A stretch of 64,000 bases of DNA from Adineta ricciae (Eukaryota > Rotifera > Eurotatoria > Adinetida > Adinetidae). The position numbers and the translations under genes were made by a program. The notes under the pieces were generated by a model. It was not told where the DNA came from and did not search any database. It was given only the letters and a program-made list of their open reading frames with translations. The stretch spans positions 248,001 through 312,000 of the forward strand of contig CAJNOJ010000093.1 in assembly GCA_905250025.1 (NCBI GenBank). The letters run 5' to 3'. Shown piece after piece: positions 34,586-47,618 of this stretch (position 1 is its first letter; every line of letters starts with the position of its first letter).

Positions 34586-35380
34586 AACTAAATAGATGAA
34601 CAAAAAATTTGCTTTCTTAGTTTCTTTATGTTTTCAATAGGCGCAATAATTATGATCAGAGTGTAGGAGAAATCATTCTAGATTGATGTTTTGTTTTGTA
34701 GAGAAGAAAAGAAAAGTTTTCAAGTCGACAAAATAGTACATTCAAATTCATCAAGAAAAGCCAATCAACTCTCCATGTGATATGCTCTTTTTTTTTTAAT
34801 CATTTATTGTTCTATTATCGTTCCATGTTACTAGTAAACAAACGTTTGTAGGAGAAAATAAATAATAAAAATTGATACATATAACATAAATATCTTCGCT
34901 CGTGTTCTCTTTTCATTCTGGAAAAATGTCATTCGTCTTTTTCTCTATCCTTCTCGTCTCCACCAGACTTCCTTGCCAAGATTTTCACAAGAAGATTATC
35001 AGTCAACCTTGATAATCATTCCATTCACGTGAATCGGATTAAGTGGAATATCTTGCAAGATGTTCATCATTTTCTAATTATCTACTGAGAAGCGTTATCT
35101 TGATTCTTTCTCTCCTGTTAGCTCGTTCTTGATCCTCATAGGCGAAAGAAGAAGGAAAAGAGAAATTGTGTAGATACACAAAGACTGAAGGTTAGAACTA
35201 TCTATTATATATCGAACCGACTAGGAAAAAAAACAAGAAGATGTTATCATTAATTTGACACTTACTAAACACAGACGCATCGATTATTTTTTCCAGTTAA
35301 GCTTTAGATATATTTTGTTTGTGTTTTTATTCTAGATTTCTATTAATAGAAACAAAAGAAACGTGTCCACAAGTTCAATT
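34586..35380. other. Intergenic, nothing recognised
   Basis: 3' UTR of the MYST-like gene (AATAAT-rich near 34855-34890) and upstream region of vinculin. No exon is supported. Confidence 0.5.
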
Positions 35381-38300
35381 ATGCCCGTGTTTCATACACG
35401 AACTATAGAAAGCATCTTAGAACCAGTTGCTCAGCAGGTGTGTGTGTATATATATAATAATGTTGTCTTGATAGAACCATCTGTTTGTTCTTTTCAGGTT
35501 TCCCGCTTAATTATCTTACACGAAGAAGCAGCAGGTGATAGTAATCTTATGCCAGATCTTTCCAAACCTGTTCAAGTTGTTAAATCAGCTGTTGATAATC
35601 TTATTAAAGTTGGTCATGAAACATGTTCGACAAGTACAGATGATCTATTACGTGATGAAATGCCACATGCATTAGAACGTGTCAATCATGCTTCGACTCT
35701 CTTGATTAATGCAGCACATATACTTAAACATGAACCCAATTCGATAAAAGGTCGACAAATGTTAATTGAAGGAGCACGATGTTAGTCTTCGAAGAGAAAA
35801 TTCGTTTTCATTCAGAGAAATTTCTCTCTTCTCTAGGTATTCTTCACGGTATATCAGCACTCCTTCTCACCTTCGACGAATACGAAGTACGAAAGATTGT
35901 CCGAATATGTCAGCATGTCTTCAATCATCTGTTACATGCTGAGAACATTGAAAGCATCGACGAACTTGTTGATTTTGTACAAGTAAATATCATCTTCTTG
36001 TCATTGATAACCGAAATCGACTAACATCTGCTTAACGTATAGAACTTAACACCTATTCTAACACGGATGAGTAAAGAAGTTGACCTACGTATAAAAGAAC
36101 TAACACATGTGATTCATCGAAAATTACTAACACGATCCGTTGAACAAATGAAAACTTTAATACCTTTGCTAATTTCAAGTATTAGTGTTTGTGTAACATC
36201 GAAACACACGGGTAGAAAGTCAACCGATGACGAAATATTGCATTTGATAATGAATTTTGTTTAGGTGGACATACAATCGTTGAAGCGATAGAAAATCGTG
36301 ATTATGTTGTAAATAAAATCAATGATGAACTCGGTGAAATCATTCGTATACTTCAATTGATTACTATCGACGATGTTCTTCTCAATGAATTCGATGACGA
36401 TGAACAACATAATTTAAAGAAACTTCTTGTATGAACCTGCATTTTTCCATTTCAAGATACAAAAGTGATTCCAATTTTGTACTTTATGTAGAAAACTCTT
36501 GGTAGTCGTATGTTTCAAGCAAAGCATTGGTTAGAAAACACACGAGCTCGAGAAGGAACATTAGCAGAACGTTCACTTCGCGTAATTTTGGATGATTTAC
36601 GAACGCACATCACTGAACATTGTCTCGACGAAGCTCAAGCGATTGTATTGATGCAAAAAGTAGATACACTATCACAAATGCTCCATCATTTGATACAATT
36701 ACGAAAACACTCCAAAGTAATTTTAAAAGATGGAAACGTTTTCTTGGAAAAGAAACAAAAATTCTTGTTTTCATTTAGGGAAATTCTAATGAAGCAATTA
36801 GTCTTGCACGAGATATAGCTGATCAGCTTGATGATCTTTATCAGTCGTTGGAACAAGCAATTAATCTTTTGAGATATACATCTGATTATCAACGACCGGC
36901 AACAACAGTGAATGGGAAAGTTGATCAAGCACAACGGTGGTTAATGCAGCCTGATACAGATCACTTTGGATTTGGTATAACGAAGATCCTTGCTTTGTGA
37001 AATCGAACGAAATTCTCTCGTTTGTGTAGGTGAATTTTCAGTGAGAAGTCTTGTGAAAATCGGTCGCCAACTGGTGAATATTTGTGAATTATCCTATCGT
37101 CGTGATCTGATCGAATGTTGCCTTGCGATTGACGATCTCGTATTAAAATACAATGATGCATTACGACGACGATTGGTAAGTGACTTTCATCTTGGTTGTA
37201 AATCAGGTGGAACGAAGTGTTTGTTTAATCATACAGCCTATTAATGGGCCAGAATGCGTCATGATCAGTCGGTCATTATTGTCTTCTATTCATCAATTAC
37301 AATATCGTCTTCAAGAAGCAATTATTTATCAAGTGTCAGATGATTTTATAGACATTACGTCAACCATAAAAAGTCTCCGACATACCGCATTGAAATCTTA
37401 TGGTAGATCTTCGAAAAATCCTTCCTCGGTTATTTAACACAATTTTCAATTTAGATGAATTAAACCGGCAGGAAGCTTTCCAAACAGCAATACAAGAATT
37501 TACTAATCATTCAACAACATTAATTCAAACGGCACGCCTAGCGGCCAATGGTACATCGTGTCGGTCGAAATCAACGATTGAAACAATTAATATCACAGCT
37601 TCACAAGTTTGTTTATTACGCATTTTACGAAAATATTTCACATTTGTTCATTTTGTTTGTCATAGATTAATGATCTCACACCTCAAGTTGTTTATGCAGC
37701 TCGTATTATCTTCGGTGATCCAAATCGATCATCTACGACACAGGAACATTTTGATCTTCTCAGTGAACAATGGTTAACACAGATGGAGTATCTGCGAAAA
37801 CATGTCGATGAAGCGATTCCATCCGATGAATTTGTTAAAGTGTCTGGTCAGTTATCATACATCTCTCTTCGTCCTTTTCAAACTCGAAATTATATTTTTA
37901 GAAGAAGCGATCATTCATGATACACAACAAACCGAAAAAGCTATTGCGGATCTCAGCCCTTCGATCATTGTCGATAGTACTTCGAATATAATTCGACGTG
38001 CGAATCGTGTTCTACTTGTTACTCAACAAGAAATTGAAAATTCGGAGGATAAATCGTTCACTCAACGATTGAGAAAAACAGCTGATGTATTAAAACAAAG
38101 TAAACTGTCATAATATTTCGATGGCATAGGAAAACATGCTTTGTCTATTATAGCTTTTCCACCGATGATCGCAGCAGCAAAACAATTAGCTTTAAGTCCA
38201 GATAACAAGGTTATACACTCGAAATGGCAGCAAACGAACAATGAAGTGATTAGATTTTTGTTTTCTGCTGTAGGAAAATTTATTTCTGTATTTCAGCTAA

Positions 38301-39922
38301 TCGATGCTGTGGGAAGCGTTCGAGAAATCTTACAACCTGCATCCACCAATCTTACCAATAGTATAGCTCGTCTTTCATTCAATCCTAGTAACCGAAGTTG
38401 TATGTTTAATCAATGAAATCCAATAATTTTTCATTTATCCGTTTTAATCCTTCTCGTTAGCTTCGAGATCTCCACCTCTTCGGCCACCACTACCATCCGA
38501 TGAAGAATTAGCCGCATGTGCTGCTGCTCCACCTCGACCACCTTTACCTCTGATACAAGAAACTGAAGAAGAAATGTATGAGAAGGATCTTCCTCGTCCA
38601 CAATTCAATCAGCCTATACTCGTTCGTAAAACAAAAGTAATTTTAAGTCAAGAAATAAACATTTCTCGTGTTTCTAGATGGCCGCTCATGATCTACATCT
38701 ATATATAAAACAGTATTCTAGTATTGATAATAAATTAGTCGCTTTGACGAAGAAAATGGCACATTTTGTCGCACAATTAAGTTTTCTCATTCGGTAGGAT
38801 TACTTTAAACTAATTGATTTCACGTATTATATCACATTCTATTCTCTTTCGCATTATTAGTGGTGAAACAGGAACTAAACGTGATCTAATTTCTATTTCT
38901 CGCGAATTAGCTGATATGTCCGAACAAGTAACAGATATAGCCAAAAAGATCGCAAATGAATGTTCCGATCGACGAATACGAGCTGTTCGTATTTCATTTC
39001 TTCCAATCTACTAATTATCATTTACTTTTCTTTGAAAGAATCTCCTTCAAGTTAGTGAACGCATACCGACAATCGGCACTCAACTGAAAATTTTATCAAC
39101 AGTGAAAGCAACAATGTTTGGAACATATGGTAAAACGCGTATCTTTTTTGTTAACCTTCTCTTTGACACTATTCTTTCACATGTATAGATGTTCTCCCAC
39201 ATAGTTTGAGTAAAAATGAACGTGCAATGATTTGTAAGAAAAAGAAACCCCAAAGAGCATGTTTTTTTTTCGACCTTGCTTATGAATGATTGAAAGTCCG
39301 TATAGATACGGGTGCATCAAACAAGATAGATGAATGTAAATAGATACACACAAATGAAATATCAAAGAATTTAACTTAGGAATACAAAAAGCTTGCATAT
39401 GTAAGAACGAGCAAATAGTTTTCTTTAGAACATATTCTCAAGTAGTCTAAAACATATTTTTATAACTTCGTTGTTTTAATATGTCTTCAAAGACAAACAA
39501 TGAGTTAATTAGAAATCACTTGTAAAAAGACAAGCGTGTTTTTCTTCACTTGCTAGACATTTCTCGAATAATATTTACAGAGTTTTTCAATGTCGATGAA
39601 TTGATTCATTTTCCTTAAGAAAGTTTGATTAATTACCAAAAAAGAATAATTAAATTGAGATTTATATGAGAATAAGACTACTCAAGACAGATTTACCGTG
39701 CATGACATCGCTTTAGTTTCAGTTTTGCTGCTGAAATAATCTGCTTATTGATTTTGTTTAGGTTCGGATGAAGATGCCGAAGCAACTGAAATGCTTATTG
39801 GTAACGCACAAAATCTAATGCAATCGATTAAGGAAACAATCAAAGCAGTTGAAACTGCTTCCGAAAAGCTTTGTTTTGTTGTTGATGATGTTCATTTACG
39901 TTGGACAAAACGAACTCGTTAG
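35381..39922 (+). CDS. VCL: Vinculin
   Basis: A focal-adhesion and adherens-junction protein linking talin and catenin to actin. It starts [19 protein letters not shown], nearly identical to vertebrate vinculin; a GTG 18 bases upstream is in frame, but ATG at 35381 fits the family. Many small exons follow: 35381-35437, 35498-35780, 35837-35982, 36043-36211, 36265-36428, 36492-36716, 36779 on, and more to 39922. The head repeats show [17 protein letters not shown] and [10 protein letters not shown] proline-rich linker ([21 protein letters not shown]) lies at about 38470-38570. The tail has [36 protein letters not shown] and [15 protein letters not shown], the actin and lipid binding bundle. 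It ends RWTKRTR, where vertebrates have RWVRKTPWYQ. Exons in 37000-38450 are less sure. Confidence 0.95.
39131..39762 (+). other. Long intron near the vinculin 3' end
   Basis: About 0.63 kb between KATMFGTYG and [11 protein letters not shown] coding segments, ending in a TTTGTTTAG acceptor. It is ten times longer than the other vinculin introns. It interrupts the gene between tail helices, and no nested gene was seen. Confidence 0.6.
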
Positions 39923-40034
39923 ATCTAATTTGGAGAATCTCTCGTTCTGTTGCTTTATTGTTCTTTTGAAAATAACTTGTACACAAATAATTTATTTATT
40001 CTATTAAAAATAGTAGAAACATATTTTCCTGATA

Positions 40035-43000
40035 ATGATTTGCTTGTTTTCTTTGAAGAGAGAAAGAATTATGTGGATTTGTCAATTAATTTCAAAGAAT
40101 TGTTCGACAGCAAAATTAGCTGCTGTTTGCCTTGAGAAGGTAATCGATTTGTTTGATGTCTATGTCAAATGTCGATGAATAGTACCTTCTTTAGAATAAA
40201 TTGCAATCGTTCGTTGCTAATCTAATATCATCTGGTCAATTCTCTCGTGAATCGGACGTTCTTTCCTATGAACACTCATCTTTATTCGATTTTGCAAGTT
40301 ATTTTCAATACTTCTCGTCGGTTATAACGAGTTTACCATCGTCGACGACATTTGGACAGATGCTGTTAGTAGCTGATAGAATCCCAACGACGATGAGTAT
40401 TCTTGAAGGGTATGTACGTGAAATTTTTCAAAAATGCAATCGAAGAATAATACTTTAATCTTTCTCGCATTTTTTTTTTCTTGTCTAATTCTTGTTATTT
40501 TCTCGCGTGCTGTACTCTCCAACTTCTTCTCCTTTTGTTTCTATTGTAATAACGTGTCATAGTGGTGATGTGGGTGATGAAGATGTCGATTTCGTTGGCA
40601 TATGATAAATGTTTAGATAAAGACATGCCTTAGCCAGCAGCAATTCAACGTTTATATTCAACAACTGCAGTCAGACACAAGTAAGTGCGTGCGACGAGAA
40701 AACATCAGCGTGATTATGATGAAGCGTGGAATATCATCAGTTTGGTTTCTTTTCGTTCTGTGAATTCTACGTTAGACTGACTTGCTAGTCTATTTATAAA
40801 CCGAATCACATGCCGTTTTTTGTCGAGAATTTTCTTTTTTCTCTCCTTTTCTTGTAGCTTAGATATTCTAACAGACGTTCTATTCATCTCGCACACCAAA
40901 CCAGCATTTTATCTTTTCTTTAGCTAATGCCAGTATCCATACCGTCTCAAATTCTACATTTTTTCTATCATTCTGACTATTATCTCTGAAGGGGTGTGTA
41001 TATAAATTCTACGAGATTAACTTTACAAGCACAAATTCAATACAATTTTTAGGGCTTTTTTCTCTTTTTTTCAACGATTTTGTCTAAGTAAGCACAAGAA
41101 ATTATTCTTCTTTGGATTTCTTAATCATATAATTGAGGAAAATGGACTTTTTATTCTCTTTTTTTCTTTCTCATTCGCCGTCTTGCTTCTTGCATTTCTC
41201 AATGCTATTAATGCGCAACCAGTCGTTTCACATTTTGTTCTTCGATTATTATTATGTACGTTTCTTCTCCATTCCATGCTCCAATTATATGACCTTGCTC
41301 CGCTCGACTTTCATAACGTTCTCTCTCTCCCAAGTCCAATTGAAGAACAAAAGAGAACTCATGGCTATTATTTCTATTAACGCTAGTATAATCATTACGA
41401 GTTCGCCATGTTTTCTTGGAATGAGACCTCAGAGTGGGATCTTCATCTTATGCGGAGGAAAAAATAGATGGGAAGAATAGCTACTCTACAGAGATGGATT
41501 TTTTCTTCGCTTACGTAATTCAACGTCTATATACTTCTTTTTTTTCTTCTTGTTCTCTTTTGGCTCAGAGTCGTCGAATTCTCGTTGTTTGCCAGGGCTA
41601 ATAGAAAGGACACAGGCGCTTACAAAAAAATGAGGAGAGAGGAGAACAGAAAAGACGAGAATAAAATGATGCAAGGAAAAAACTTGCTTCACGACGAGCC
41701 ACATTTGCGTGCTTCGCCTAACCACATGCATGCCCACACGTATGCGCACATACACATTTATATATAGATATGTATACTTTTTTCTTTCTTTCTTCCGCAT
41801 TATCTGGACATATAGAAGAAAATGAGAAGAACAAAAATGCTACCACTAGATCCTTTTGTTGGCTCCTATATATCTGTACATCGGGTAATCTTACTCGTAC
41901 TAGATAAGCCATTTTTAGTCTTTAGTCGATCGTCTATAAATCCGTATATACAAAGTAACGCGTTTTTCTTTTCTATCGACACGACTTTATGTTGATAACT
42001 ATGAATAATGATGGCAAAATCGCACCTTGTGACAGATCAGAAAGATAAATCACTCGGATACGTCACAAGCAAGGGGAAACAATAGTAATACGACCAATAT
42101 ATTCTCGGATCATGCTAGTGACAGCTAAAATACAAGGTTAAATCGAAAAAAAAAGAGAAGCACAAGAAAATTGTGATTATATCGAGACGAATTTTCTTTT
42201 CATTCTTCTTAGTACTATTCTTCTGTAGATCATTAACAAAGACATCTGGTACAGGACAGGTTTCGCACTTTCTTTTCTATGACATTATAATTCATTGATT
42301 TTTCTTACAGTGCGACAGTTTTAAAATAGAAGAAAAAAATTCCTAGTTGAGAATTTCGCGCCTTAAAAAAGCAAGAGAATTGAAACATCCTTCAAAAATC
42401 TCGTTTTTTGCTGTTGTTTGTTGTTGTTAAAGCTATTTTTTGATTATTTTCCTTTTTTTAGTTTGATTATTTAAATTGCCAGAACACGTAAGATGTCTAC
42501 CGAGGCAACTCAGCGCTTGCAGCCAGGTGATGGCACTGAAGATTCTACACAACGTGGTTGTACATCATGGCTACTCATCTCAGTTGTTGTTCTTACTGTG
42601 ACAACTGCTTTTGTATTCGGCTGGGGTCTAGGAGCTCCTAATATGTATAACAAATACACCGAACCATTCTTGAAAGGAGAAGATCCATGTGCTGCCACAA
42701 CAGTAGCGCGAACACCAGCCCCGTTTGCATTGGACAACCAAAATGTAGAACAAAGATATGATGCAGGAAATAATGAACTCCGTAGAGATGGAAATGATAA
42801 TGTCAATGAAGAAGCACGCCCTTTATCCGACCCAGTCAAGGAACCATTCAGTTTCGTTCTTGAATTAGTCAAAGGCATCCCACAGACCGTATTTCTTATT
42901 GGTGCATTTATTGGAGCAGTCACAGGACCAATCTGGCCAGCGCATTTCGATCGTAAACGTACCGTTTTTGCTAATTACATATTTTGTTTTGCATCGTCAC

Positions 43001-45695
43001 TATGCGTCTTATTATCTGCTTATTTGGGCAAAGCATGGCTTTTCTATTTGAGTCGACTTCTACTTGGTTATCAAGGTAAGTGGCATGTTCTTGATTTCTG
43101 GTGAAAAGAAAACTAATTAGTCGTTTTTCTTTTCTAAGGTGGCATGGCATGTGTCATTGTACCACCATTCATTGGTGAAATTTCTTCACAGCGTGTTCGT
43201 GGTGCAGCCGGCGCTGCTTTTCAACTTGCTTTGACAATCGGTATTCTGATTGCACAAGTTGTTGGCTTACCACCCATTGCCGGAACATGTACTGGTTGGG
43301 GTTGGGGCCTTGCCATTGTCTTCTTGTTACCATTGGCTGGTTTATTCCTCCTATTTCTTCTACCAAACTCGCCTACTCAAATGATCACCAAATACAATGA
43401 TGAAGAGCAAGCAGTTAAAGATTTGAAAAAACTTCGTGGAACAAGCAATGTACATGCTGATTTGGATATTCTTCGTGCACAATCAAGACAAAACAGCGGA
43501 AACAAAACAGAATCATTGTCAATTCCTCAAGTAATTATTCCATTTTTTCCACATAGAATTATCATAGTTTTCAATAAATCTACATATATGTTTTTTCCAT
43601 CTCTACTAGGTAATTGCATCAGCTCGCTACCGTTGGCCCATGTTAGTGACAGTCATCCTTCAATTATCTCAAGCTTTGTCTGGTATCAATGCAGTGTTTT
43701 TCTATTCATCAAAAATGTTCGAAAAAGCTGGAATTTCTGACAGCAATATTCCCTATGCCAACATCGGCACAGGAGCCATCAATGTAATTGCTACAATTTT
43801 TTCGGTATTGTTGATTGAAAAACTTGGTCGTCGAGCATTAGTTATCTATCCAATGGCTGTTATGGTCGCTGTATTTGGAGTTCTTACAGTTCTTGTCCAA
43901 CTTAATGAAAGTCGAAACAGTTCAACACTCGGTTTAATATCCGTTATATTCATCTTGATATTCATTGTATGCTTTGCTGTTGGTCTTGGTCCAATTCCAT
44001 TCTTATTCGGAAGTGAAGTTTGCCGACCAGAAGCTCGAGACAGTGTTCAATCATTAGGCTTAGTCGCAAATTACTTGGGAAATATTCTTCTCTCGTTATT
44101 CTTTCCTGCACTCAATTCAATTTTAGGTGGTTATGTCTTTTTAATCTTTCTTGTCTTTGTTCTCCTTAACGTTATCTTTCTCTGGTTTAAAATGCCCGAA
44201 ACCAAAAATAAATCAATCGAAGACGCCGAACGTTTCTGGAATATTCCAGCACCACCATCAACAAAAGAAGCATCACTTCTATCACCAACCAATGCATGAA
44301 AAAGTTCAAAGCAAGATAATGTTTCGCATAAAAACAATGTTCTTTTTTTTGTGAACTAAGTGTAGTTTGTAGCTTTCCACTTCATGTGGTCATGTTTTCT
44401 TCTTCTTTTCGTATATAGATAGATCAGAAATCATACAATAACACGTAGAACAGTGCGTTTATCTGTATATGGCTTGCATCCTCAGTTTTTTTCTTCATTC
44501 TCGTTTTATTTTCAGTGTTGTTTGAGTTTCATTTTCTTCTTTTTACTCCCCTTTTTTCATTTCAAAGTATCTTGCCAGAAAAGAAAACACGAAAATATAT
44601 ATATATTCACCAAAATAACATCTCGCGCACTATGCTTACGTGTGTCTTTCTTTCGATTCGACATCATAGACATCCGAAGATTATGTGTATTATATTTAGT
44701 TCTCAACTGCCATCGAACGGACTCGTTATTATCGCTCGAGAACAATCTGAAGGACAAGGTAGTCGACAATGAAAAGAAAACATCCAGTACATATGACAGA
44801 CGTTTATTTTGCTTTTGCAATGTGTAGGACGTGGAACTAATAAATGGACATCTCCATTAGGTTGTGCTTTGTTTACCATTTGTTTTGATGTTCATTTACA
44901 AAGTCTGTTGGGACAACGTTTATCTTTATTACAACTTCTAGCAAGTGTTGCTGTTTTACAAGCAATCGAAAGAACACCTGAATATAATGTATGATAATCG
45001 TAAAATTTTATTGAATTACCTCGAAAAATAGCAGACGAATCGTTTTTTTTCTAGGCGCTAAATGTTCGAATTAAATGGCCAAATGATATTTTCATAGGAA
45101 ATGATTTTACGAAATTAGGTGGTATTCTAGCAACATCATCAATTTGTGGTAATTTTGCCTCGATTAATCTTGGTAAATATCATGATTACATTGAATTGAA
45201 AGATTGTTTTAAATTGACCTCTGTTTGTACTTAGGCATCGGTGTGAATGTTTTCAACACTCAACCATCAACATGTATCAATGATTCGATTGATCAACAGA
45301 AACCAATGTTGAACTTGCCTCATTTTACAACTGAAGAATTTATCGGTCGAACAGTTGCTTATTTGCAACAATGGGTTTCCCAATTATCCCAATCAAATAT
45401 CCGACAAGCAACGATTGCCATACATAATTTTTATCGATTCTATGAATCCCATTGGATGCATCAGTAAGATCGAAGAAATCAGACTATTGTATCTACAAAT
45501 AGCTCTGCTCTTATCGTAAATAGGAACCAAGAGGTCTTCGTAGACAAATGGCAAGAAAAAGTAACGATTATTGGTATCGACGAATATGGATTTTTGCGAG
45601 TTCGCAAATCGTCCAATGGAGAAACTCTTACACTTCATACTGATGCTCATAGTTTTGATGTTCGTCAGAATATCATTCGTGAAAAAGCTATTTGA
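40035..45695 (+). CDS. HLCS: Holocarboxylase synthetase (biotin-protein ligase)
   Basis: Attaches biotin to carboxylases using ATP. Exons in frame: 40035-40139 (uncertain first exon), 40195-40409, 44700-44758, 44828-44988, 45055-45172, 45235-45463 and 45524-45695, 352 residues. Family matches: VADRIPTTMSILEG at the start of the catalytic core, AREQSEGQGRGTNKWTSP (the GRG..W biotinyl-AMP loop), LGCALFTICF, IKWPNDIF with the catalytic Lys, KLGGIL and LGIGVNV, then the C-terminal cap domain. The N-terminal region is far shorter than the human protein's, near bacterial BirA size, and must start within about 110 bases of the vinculin stop. An alternative reading of 39950-40100 (NDLLVFFEERKNY) would need a frameshift. 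The 4.3-kb second intron contains a whole sugar-transporter gene. Confidence 0.85.
40410..42492 (+). other. Left part of the HLCS intron, no gene seen
   Basis: T-rich and AT-rich intronic sequence with pyrimidine runs giving spurious open frames (around 41133-41800). It presumably includes the promoter and 5' UTR of the nested transporter gene. A CTTTTTTTAG at about 42452-42461 could be an acceptor for a noncoding first exon of that gene. Confidence 0.5.
42493..44299 (+). CDS. SLC2A: SLC2A-type facilitative sugar transporter, nested in HLCS intron
   Basis: A 12-TM major facilitator transporter for hexoses at the plasma membrane. Three exons, 42493-43075, 43139-43530 and 43610-44299, encode 554 residues. 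TM1 (VVLTVTTAFVFGWGLGAPN) is followed by an extracellular loop of about 80 residues. Then come the FDRKRT loop, RLLLGYQGG, PPFIGEIS, the helix-7 motif SQALSGINAVFFYSS, EKLGRR, GLGPIPFLFGSEV and PETKNKSIED near the end. The family's PIPW tryptophan (cytochalasin B site in GLUT1) is Phe here and the helix-7 QQLSGIN reads SQALSGIN. The rest is intact, so it is probably a functional class I/II GLUT with altered inhibitor or substrate contacts. It lies wholly within one intron of the biotin ligase gene, in the same direction. Confidence 0.93.
44300..44699 (+). other. Right part of the HLCS intron
   Basis: 3' UTR of the nested transporter gene followed by intron up to a TATATTTAG acceptor at 44699. 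Pyrimidine-rich open frames at 44453-44827 overlap the next ligase exon in the wrong frame. Confidence 0.5.
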
Positions 45696-47618
45696 TTAAC
45701 AATTGATTCCATATTGTGCAAAACAATATTGACACGATTCGTATGTGTGTGTGTCATTTGGATTTGCCGGCTTTCATGTGATATTTAAGATATCATTCTA
45801 TGATTTTGTATTCGAAACAAATAAAAAGAAAAGAAATTATTATTCAAAACTTCCTCTTTGACATTTGATAGGACATTTACTTATCATAATATTTATATAA
45901 GATCATCTTAAATATATTGACAAAATATGTACAACAAATTGAACTGTTTTATGTCTACTTACTCATTCTGTACTCTCAATAACAAATTGATTGACGAAAA
46001 CGCTTTAATAATAGTTCTAACCTAGTTGTTTCTGTCCATAGAAGATGTCGACTCTCTGAAATGTTTGTATTACTTCCAACCGTTAATTGCCATGTCTCGC
46101 ACAAGGAAGAAATCGACGCAATGTATTAACTGCGTTCTTCTTATGATCAAAATAGTGACAATAAAAGCATCTTTGATGTTCTTAAGTATTCTATTACATA
46201 CTGATCAGCATCTGATGAAGATAATTTACATCTATTTATACATGATTGATAAAAGAGAAGAAATCGGAGATGAGTGGTTCTTATGAAAAAATATTTTGAG
46301 TACATGCACCAAGGATATCGTCATCTGTACTGAACAGAGTATTTCACAGATATTTATTTTGCAATTCTGTCTTTGACGATTGCTCGTTTATAAGGAAATT
46401 CGAATCTATTAGTTGGACTAATGTAATCAATAATATCAACAAACATAACATATCCATCATCAAGACTAGCTAATCGAATATTATCGTTTTGTTATTATAC
46501 TAGAATTGTTTGTTTATTTTATCTACTTAATCATTGTACCTCGGCATGTAGTGTAACTACTTAATTAGATTTACTATATTAACTCTTCTATGTTATATAT
46601 TTGGTCTATCTAAAATAAAATTATAGTTCTTTCTGAAGTAAATCGATTAAATGTGAGATATTCTCGGATTTATGCACAAACCATTCTACCCATAAGTTCT
46701 CTCTAGAGACTTAATGAATATTATTTACGAAAAACACGAGAAATTCGTATGAACGTGCATAAAATCCTACTTTCCAAGATTTGTATACGACTATTCTTAT
46801 TGATCTGTATAGGGTGTTTTATGATACAACCTTATTAATCACCCAGAGATTATCCATGCATTTGACAAAGCACTGTTTTCTATATATCATTGATTGATTA
46901 CATGTAAATGAACACATCAATCAGTATAATAGATCGGATATTTTAATAAATACAATTTTTAAAAAAAATTTTTTTATTATAGATGGCAGGCGAAATCAGT
47001 TGGTACATGATGAGATGACTCATGAAGCACGGAAAAAACCAACTACAAAAAGCCTTCAATTTCAAACTGATTTATATTGTATTCAAGAATATTCGGCGTC
47101 GTATACACAATGCTAAGTATAAGAACCTGTGAAGTAGCAGTTTTATTGAGAATAGCTTTGTATTTTTTGCGTAACCCTGTCATTTCATTTGAAAGCCTTT
47201 AAAAATGAGTGACGTCAGGTCGATTTATGCAATGCATAACATTGGGTCAGAGTGCTAGTTTTCCTCTCGAATGTTTTTTATTTGAGTCATTAAGTGCTAT
47301 TGTTAAATGTAATTTTCCAACTGAAGGTATGTTACTGAAATATCTCAGATGTTATATGAAAGCTGTGGTTTCATTCAGAAAATTCCCTTTACAGGTTTGG
47401 TTATTTCTTTTTAGTTTTGTTTTTCTTTCTATTCAATCGCGTCATGTTGGGAAATAATTAATCATGCTCGAAATCGTTATTCTTTTACTCTTTTATGACG
47501 ATCGAACTATGACTTTTTGTTACTCATCTCGATGAATAACTGGTGGAAGAAAACTTTCTTAGTATTTATTGTAGATTTGAAAACTTATTGGGTATAGACT
47601 GTTGTTTTTCTGAGCAAA
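45696..47618. other. Intergenic, nothing recognised
   Basis: About 1.9 kb of very AT-rich sequence. An AATAAA for the ligase gene is near 45820. Open frames at 46026-46286 and 47209-47457 show no motifs, and no exon chain could be built. Confidence 0.5.

Noticed and set aside
35363..35380. A GTG start 18 bases upstream of the vinculin ATG.
   Set aside because: Vinculins begin [11 protein letters not shown], which starts exactly at the ATG at 35381; GTG starts are not expected here.
41133..41912. Several open frames of 60-115 residues in the left part of the HLCS intron.
   Set aside because: Biased composition, overlap on opposite strands and no family resemblance.
46026..47457. Two open frames between HLCS and TRAF considered as a small gene or transposon remnant.
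   Set aside because: No motif, no splice chain and no terminal repeats were found.
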